From contig SHAI01000086.1 of the NCBI GenBank assembly GCA_004213235.1, forward strand, positions 1-9,509: a stretch of DNA of 9,509 nucleotides, written 5' to 3'. The position numbers were made by a program, and so were the translations under genes. Below, piece after piece: positions 6,896 to 9,509 of this stretch (position 1 is the stretch's first letter; every line of letters begins with the position of its first letter). The stretch comes from Parvularculaceae bacterium (GTDB taxonomy: Bacteria; Pseudomonadota; Alphaproteobacteria; Caulobacterales; Parvularculaceae). The notes beneath the pieces are model-generated. The model was given only the letters and a program-made list of their open reading frames with translations. It was not told the DNA's origin and did not search any database.

Positions 6896-7972
6896 ATGAT
6901 TACCGAAGAAAAAATCACCGCATTGTTGTCGAAATTCGATGCCCTGGAGCAGGATATGTCCACCGCTTCGGGCTCTGAGGAGATTATACGCCTCTCTAAA
7001 GAGCATGGCGAGTTGAAGCCCATTGCAGATCATGCGCGCGAGTTGGCCGAAGTGCGCCGCCAAATAGGCGACTTGAAGGAACTCGCGGCCGGTGATGATC
7101 CTGAAATGGCGGAGATGGCGGCCATGGAGCTGGAGGAGCTGGAAGCGCGTGCGCCAGGGCTTGAGCATGAATTGCAGCTTTTGCTTCTGCCAAAAGACAA
7201 AGCTGATGATTCCAGCGTTATTCTGGAGGTGCGCGCTGGTACCGGCGGCGATGAAGCGGCCTTGTTCGCTGGCGATCTGTTTCGCATGTATCAGCGCTAT
7301 GCGTTGCTTCAGGGGTGGCGGGTCGAAATTCTGTCTCAATCGGAGGCCGATGTCGGAGGGTATAAGGAGATTCAGGCCAATATTGCCGGGGATGGTGTTT
7401 TTGCCCGGATGAAATTTGAATCTGGTGTTCACCGCGTGCAGCGTGTTCCGTCAACGGAAACCCAAGGGCGCATTCACACGTCCGCCGCGACCGTTGCGGT
7501 ATTGCCCGAACCTGAAGAAGTCGACATTGAGGTGAATGAAGCTGATTTACGGGTTGACGTTTTCCGGGCATCGGGGCCGGGCGGGCAGTCGGTCAACACA
7601 ACTGACTCTGCGGTACGGATCACCCACCTACCAACGGGCATTGTCGTGAGCCAGCAGGATGAGAAATCACAACATAAGAATCGGGCCAAAGCGATGAAAG
7701 TGCTCCGTGCCCGTCTATATGAGGCTGAGCGCGCACGCGCGGACGCGGAACGCGCAGAGGCACGCCGCGGCATGGTTGGCTCTGGCGATCGTTCCGAACG
7801 TATACGAACCTATAACTATCCGCAAAGTCGGGTGACCGATCACCGTATCAATCTGACGCTTTATAAGCTTGATGAAATCGTCGCTGGCGATGGGGTGGAC
7901 GAAGTCGTCGATGCATTGATTACACAAGATCGGGCGGATCGATTACTGGACATGCAAAATAACGATGCCTGA
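6896..7972 (+). CDS. prfA: Peptide chain release factor 1 (RF1)
   Basis: Class I release factor that reads UAA and UAG in the ribosomal A site and triggers peptide release. The 358 residues match the family. Seen: N-terminal helical domain about 1-105 (KFDALEQDMS, ELEELEARAPGLEHELQ); AGTGGDEAALFAGDLFRMY at 114-132; the codon-recognition tripeptide Pro-Ser-Thr at 185-187 within HRVQRVPSTETQGRIHTS, the PxT form expected for RF1 rather than the SPF of RF2; the catalytic GGQ at 229-231 in SGPGGQSVNTTDSAVR; and the C-terminal RTYNYPQSRVTDHRIN at 304-319. Gln231 is the residue methylated by PrmC, whose gene overlaps the 3' end by 8 bases. The start agrees with the family N-terminus, though no strong ribosome binding site precedes it. 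Confidence 0.97.
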   Translation: MITEEKITALLSKFDALEQDMSTASGSEEIIRLSKEHGELKPIADHARELAEVRRQIGDLKELAAGDDPEMAEMAAMELEELEARAPGLEHELQLLLLPKDKADDSSVILEVRAGTGGDEAALFAGDLFRMYQRYALLQGWRVEILSQSEADVGGYKEIQANIAGDGVFARMKFESGVHRVQRVPSTETQGRIHTSAATVAVLPEPEEVDIEVNEADLRVDVFRASGPGGQSVNTTDSAVRITHLPTGIVVSQQDEKSQHKNRAKAMKVLRARLYEAERARADAERAEARRGMVGSGDRSERIRTYNYPQSRVTDHRINLTLYKLDEIVAGDGVDEVVDALITQDRADRLLDMQNNDA

Positions 7973-8876
7973 GCACGCCCAAACGCTCGGCAAATTGCTT
8001 CGCGCCGGAGCGGCGCAATTGTCAACGACGCAAACGCCGCTTCTTGATGCACGTATTTTAATGAAGAAAACACTTGTTTGTGACGACGCAGACTTGATTG
8101 CGAATGAGCGCCGTCTTTTGACAGATGAGGAAGTGCAGACTTTTAAAGGGCTGATTGATCGCAGAAAAAATGGCGAGCCGGTAGCCTATATTATTGGCGA
8201 GCGCGAGTTTTGGGGTGATGTTTATCAATTGGTGCCCGGCGTACTTATTCCGCGACCAGACAGTGAGACATTGATCCAGGCATTATTGGAGGAGCTTCCC
8301 GATCGACATAAGCCCTTAAAGGTTTTGGATCTGGGGGTCGGGTCAGGTGCGTTAGTCTGCGCCTTGCTCCGTGAGCTGCCAAATGCACATGGGGTAGGTA
8401 TCGACAAAAATCCGGCGGCTCTAAACGTGGCGCAAAAAAATGCCCAGAGATTGGGATTGAGTGATCGATTAGTGGTGGCTGCAGGAGACTGGTCTGACCC
8501 TAATTGGATGCCGGAGGGCGGCCCGTTTGATATCGTTATGAGCAATCCGCCCTATATACCTCAGTCAGATGAAGACAAACTGAGTGATGAAATTGTTCGG
8601 CATGAAGATAAAGACGCGCTATTTTCTGGCGGAGACGGGCGGGGCGCGTATAAGATTATATTAAGGCTCTTGTCAGATCTTTGTGCCGAAGAGGCTTTGA
8701 TCGGTCTTGAGATCGGCGATGGCCATGCGGCGTGGCTGGCCAATGCAATGTCCGACGCAGGCGGCAAGGCCATCACGACTTACAACGATTTATCCGGTGT
8801 GCCCCGGGCACTTATTGCCGAATTCACCGCGACCGACGGCAATCTCGCGAGCCGTTCGGGTGGAAGTATAGCTTAG
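7965..8876 (+). CDS. prmC: Release factor glutamine methyltransferase PrmC
   Basis: Transfers a methyl group from SAM to the side-chain nitrogen of the GGQ glutamine in release factors, raising termination efficiency. 303 aa, slightly longer than the roughly 280-residue norm because of the C-terminal tail after about residue 288. Seen: N-terminal helical substrate-binding domain about 1-75; GEPVAYIIGEREFWG at 70-84; IPRPDSE at 95-101; SAM motif I VLDLGVGSGAL at 120-130; acidic ribose-binding Asp147 in GIDKNP; and the catalytic NPPY at 194-197 in SNPPYIP. The later ALFSGGDGRGAY segment matches the family's ALdGGxDGL region. The ATG lies inside prfA with an 8-base overlap, so translation is probably coupled to RF1, its substrate. 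Confidence 0.96.
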   Translation: MPEHAQTLGKLLRAGAAQLSTTQTPLLDARILMKKTLVCDDADLIANERRLLTDEEVQTFKGLIDRRKNGEPVAYIIGEREFWGDVYQLVPGVLIPRPDSETLIQALLEELPDRHKPLKVLDLGVGSGALVCALLRELPNAHGVGIDKNPAALNVAQKNAQRLGLSDRLVVAAGDWSDPNWMPEGGPFDIVMSNPPYIPQSDEDKLSDEIVRHEDKDALFSGGDGRGAYKIILRLLSDLCAEEALIGLEIGDGHAAWLANAMSDAGGKAITTYNDLSGVPRALIAEFTATDGNLASRSGGSIA

Positions 8877-9024
8877 TTGAAAAAAGCGTTGCATTAGGGA
8901 TCAAGGTAGGTATCATCAACCTCAAGGGTTTAAGCGGTTTTGAACGAGCTTGCCTGAGAACAATCTTCACTGGAATGGATGAAGCCGCGTCGAAAGGCGC
9001 TTGTAAACAGCTCAATTTCGCCTC

Positions 9025-9041
9025 GCCGCAGGTTTTGCGGC
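9025..9041. repeat. 6 bp GC-rich inverted repeat (hairpin)
   Basis: GCCGCA (9025-9030) and TGCGGC (9036-9041) pair exactly around GGTTT. There is no T-run after it, so it is not an intrinsic terminator by itself. It lies inside the candidate structured segment. Confidence 0.4.
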
Positions 9042-9062
9042 AGCCTGACGACGGGTCGCGCA

Positions 9063-9096
9063 ATTTTATGCGTTGTCTATTTTATGCGTTGTCTAT
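9063..9096. repeat. 16 bp tandem repeat, just over two copies
   Basis: ATTTTATGCGTTGTCT occurs at 9063-9078 and again exactly at 9079-9094, followed by the first two bases of a third copy. The 16 bp unit is not a multiple of three, so it would shift any reading frame, consistent with non-coding DNA. It looks like a recent replication-slippage duplication. Confidence 0.85.
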
Positions 9097-9177
9097 GCCT
9101 TGGCTTATTCGAGGTTGATGGGTGATGCGGTCGCTTATCAGAGGTGCAAGGGGCGATGGGTCTGGCACTAGATCGTT

Positions 9178-9279
9178 CCCTCTCGGGCGAGGGGCGGCGG
9201 TGCATGGGGTACATAATCGTAGGTAATCACACGGGCGGGAAGTGCCCGGCTGGCTTGGTTCCCGGCAGAGCTTGCCGGG
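9178..9279 (+). promoter_or_regulatory. Structured 5' leader upstream of the DUF4167 gene
   Basis: Three GC-rich stems lie in series: CCCTC (9178-9182) with GAGGG (9189-9193), CGGGC (9232-9236) with GCCCG (9244-9248), and CCCGGCA (9261-9267) with TGCCGGG (9273-9279). The last ends five bases before the GAGGAA ribosome binding site (9285-9290). CCCGGC occurs twice (9245-9250 and 9261-9266), and both copies can pair with GCCGGG at 9274-9279, so two mutually exclusive folds are possible. This is the arrangement of a translational switch or attenuator, but no known riboswitch class was recognised. Confidence 0.35.
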
Positions 9280-9294
9280 TGGTTGAGGAAAACA

Positions 9295-9509
9295 ATGAAT
9301 ACGAAGAATATGAAACGCGGCCGTAATCAAAGACGGCGCCAGGGCACCAATCCGAATCGGGCGTTTGATTCAAACGGGCCTGATGTCCGTATTCGGGGCA
9401 CCGCGAATCAGATTTTTGATAAATACCAGGCTTTGGCGCGCGATGCGTCATCTGCTGGCGACCGGGTGAAAGCTGAAAACTACCTGCAGCATGCTGAGCA
9501 TTATTTTCG
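9295..9509 (+). CDS. DUF4167 domain protein, N-terminal part (3' end beyond the window)
   Basis: Protein of unknown function typical of Alphaproteobacteria; 71 codons are visible and the frame is open to the edge. Seen: a basic, Arg/Asn-rich N-terminus (MKRGRNQRRRQG at 6-17), then the highly conserved core with SNGPDVRIRGTA at 26-37, FDKYQALARDA at 41-51 and AENYLQHAEHYF at 60-71. The basic start and low-complexity continuation usual in the family suggest nucleic-acid binding, which is inference. The ATG at 9295 follows GAGGAA by four bases. A second in-frame ATG at 9310 gives the N-terminus seen in many relatives but has a poorer ribosome binding site. Following prmC is its usual position in the class. 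Confidence 0.92.
   Translation, partial: MNTKNMKRGRNQRRRQGTNPNRAFDSNGPDVRIRGTANQIFDKYQALARDASSAGDRVKAENYLQHAEHYF

Larger units (their letters stand above)
8914..9120 (+). ncRNA. Candidate structured RNA (unassigned), speculative
   Basis: CATCAACCTC (8914-8923) and GAGGTTGATG (9111-9120) are exact reverse complements. A further inner pairing TAAGC (8931-8935) with GCTTA (9103-9107) could extend this closing stem across an internal loop. Inside lie a hairpin with a GAAA loop (GCGTC 8987-8991 with GGCGC 8996-9000, including one G-U pair) and a GCCGCA/TGCGGC hairpin (9025-9041). It matches none of the SRP RNA, tmRNA or RNase P motifs that I know. A chance 10 bp match in a region this size is not rare, so the strand and the existence of an RNA are inferred only. 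Confidence 0.2.
8877..9294. other. 418 bp gene-free region between prmC and the DUF4167 gene
   Basis: No reading frame here looks like a real protein. The open frames that cross it either are shadows of the prmC end or have compositions and breaks that argue against coding. The stretch is instead rich in inverted repeats, contains a 16 bp tandem duplication, and ends in GC-rich stems just before the next gene's ribosome binding site. A possible promoter is TTGCAT (8889-8894), 16 bp, TATCAT (8911-8916). No T-tract terminator is evident after prmC. Confidence 0.6.

Noticed and set aside
6803..7432. Minus-strand open frame (209 codons) antisense to prfA
   Set aside because: It lies opposite clearly conserved RF1 coding sequence, and its His/Leu/Gln/Arg-rich translation resembles no known family.
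8732..9118. Plus-strand open frame overlapping the prmC 3' end and entering the spacer
   Set aside because: Its first part is out-of-frame prmC, and the tail crosses the 16 bp tandem repeat, which is out of phase with codons. No domain is recognisable.
9162..9180. TGGCAC resembling the -24 element of a sigma-54 promoter
   Set aside because: The matching GC/TTGC element is not present at the required spacing (GG-N10 is followed by TT), so it is not a sigma-54 site despite ptsP being nearby.
9144..9326. 60-codon open frame overlapping the DUF4167 start
   Set aside because: No good ribosome binding site or family resemblance. It runs through GC-rich hairpins and overlaps a confident gene in another frame. 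A leader-peptide role cannot be supported.
1..9509. Search for CRISPR arrays, insertion sequences, tRNA/rRNA genes, toxin-antitoxin or defence genes
   Set aside because: No regularly spaced repeats, transposase motifs, cloverleaf-like elements or such protein families were seen. The region is conserved housekeeping DNA.

Overview
The window is a stretch of ordinary chromosome from an alphaproteobacterium. Its exact order is not fixed by the sequence, but a Rhodospirillales-like lineage fits. The pointers are the order ubiG < > lysC-ptsP ... ispG ... prfA-prmC ... DUF4167, the Alphaproteobacteria-type DUF4167 protein at the right edge, and moderately GC-rich DNA. I see no mobile elements, phage genes, CRISPR arrays, tRNAs or rRNAs.

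Layout: 1-515 is the 5' part of ubiG (ubiquinone biosynthesis) on the minus strand. A 132 bp divergent spacer separates it from lysC (aspartate kinase, 648-1898), whose stop overlaps the start of ptsP (enzyme I of the nitrogen PTS, 1898-4180). After a 315 bp spacer comes a membrane protein with a RodZ-like cytoplasmic helix-turn-helix and a periplasmic TonB-type C-terminal domain (4496-5413). ispG (isoprenoid synthesis, 5539-6681) follows after a spacer that holds a consensus-like -35 box and three copies of one heptamer. A 214 bp spacer leads to prfA (release factor 1, 6896-7972), which overlaps prmC, the methyltransferase that modifies release factors (7965-8876). A 418 bp non-coding stretch follows, rich in inverted repeats and holding a 16 bp tandem duplication. 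The start of a DUF4167 gene runs off the right edge.

Functional links: lysC-ptsP and prfA-prmC are translationally overlapping pairs. PrmC methylates the GGQ glutamine of the RF1 encoded just before it. The rodZ-like/ispG adjacency matches the rodZ-ispG-hisS order of E. coli, but no hisS follows here. UbiG and IspG both belong to isoprenoid-quinone supply, although they are over 5 kb apart.

The window is mostly conserved core genes. The points worth a second look are the RodZ/TonB domain combination, the repeated GCGGTCA heptamer upstream of ispG, and the structured non-coding DNA between prmC and the DUF4167 gene, including a leader with mutually exclusive pairings just before that gene's ribosome binding site.
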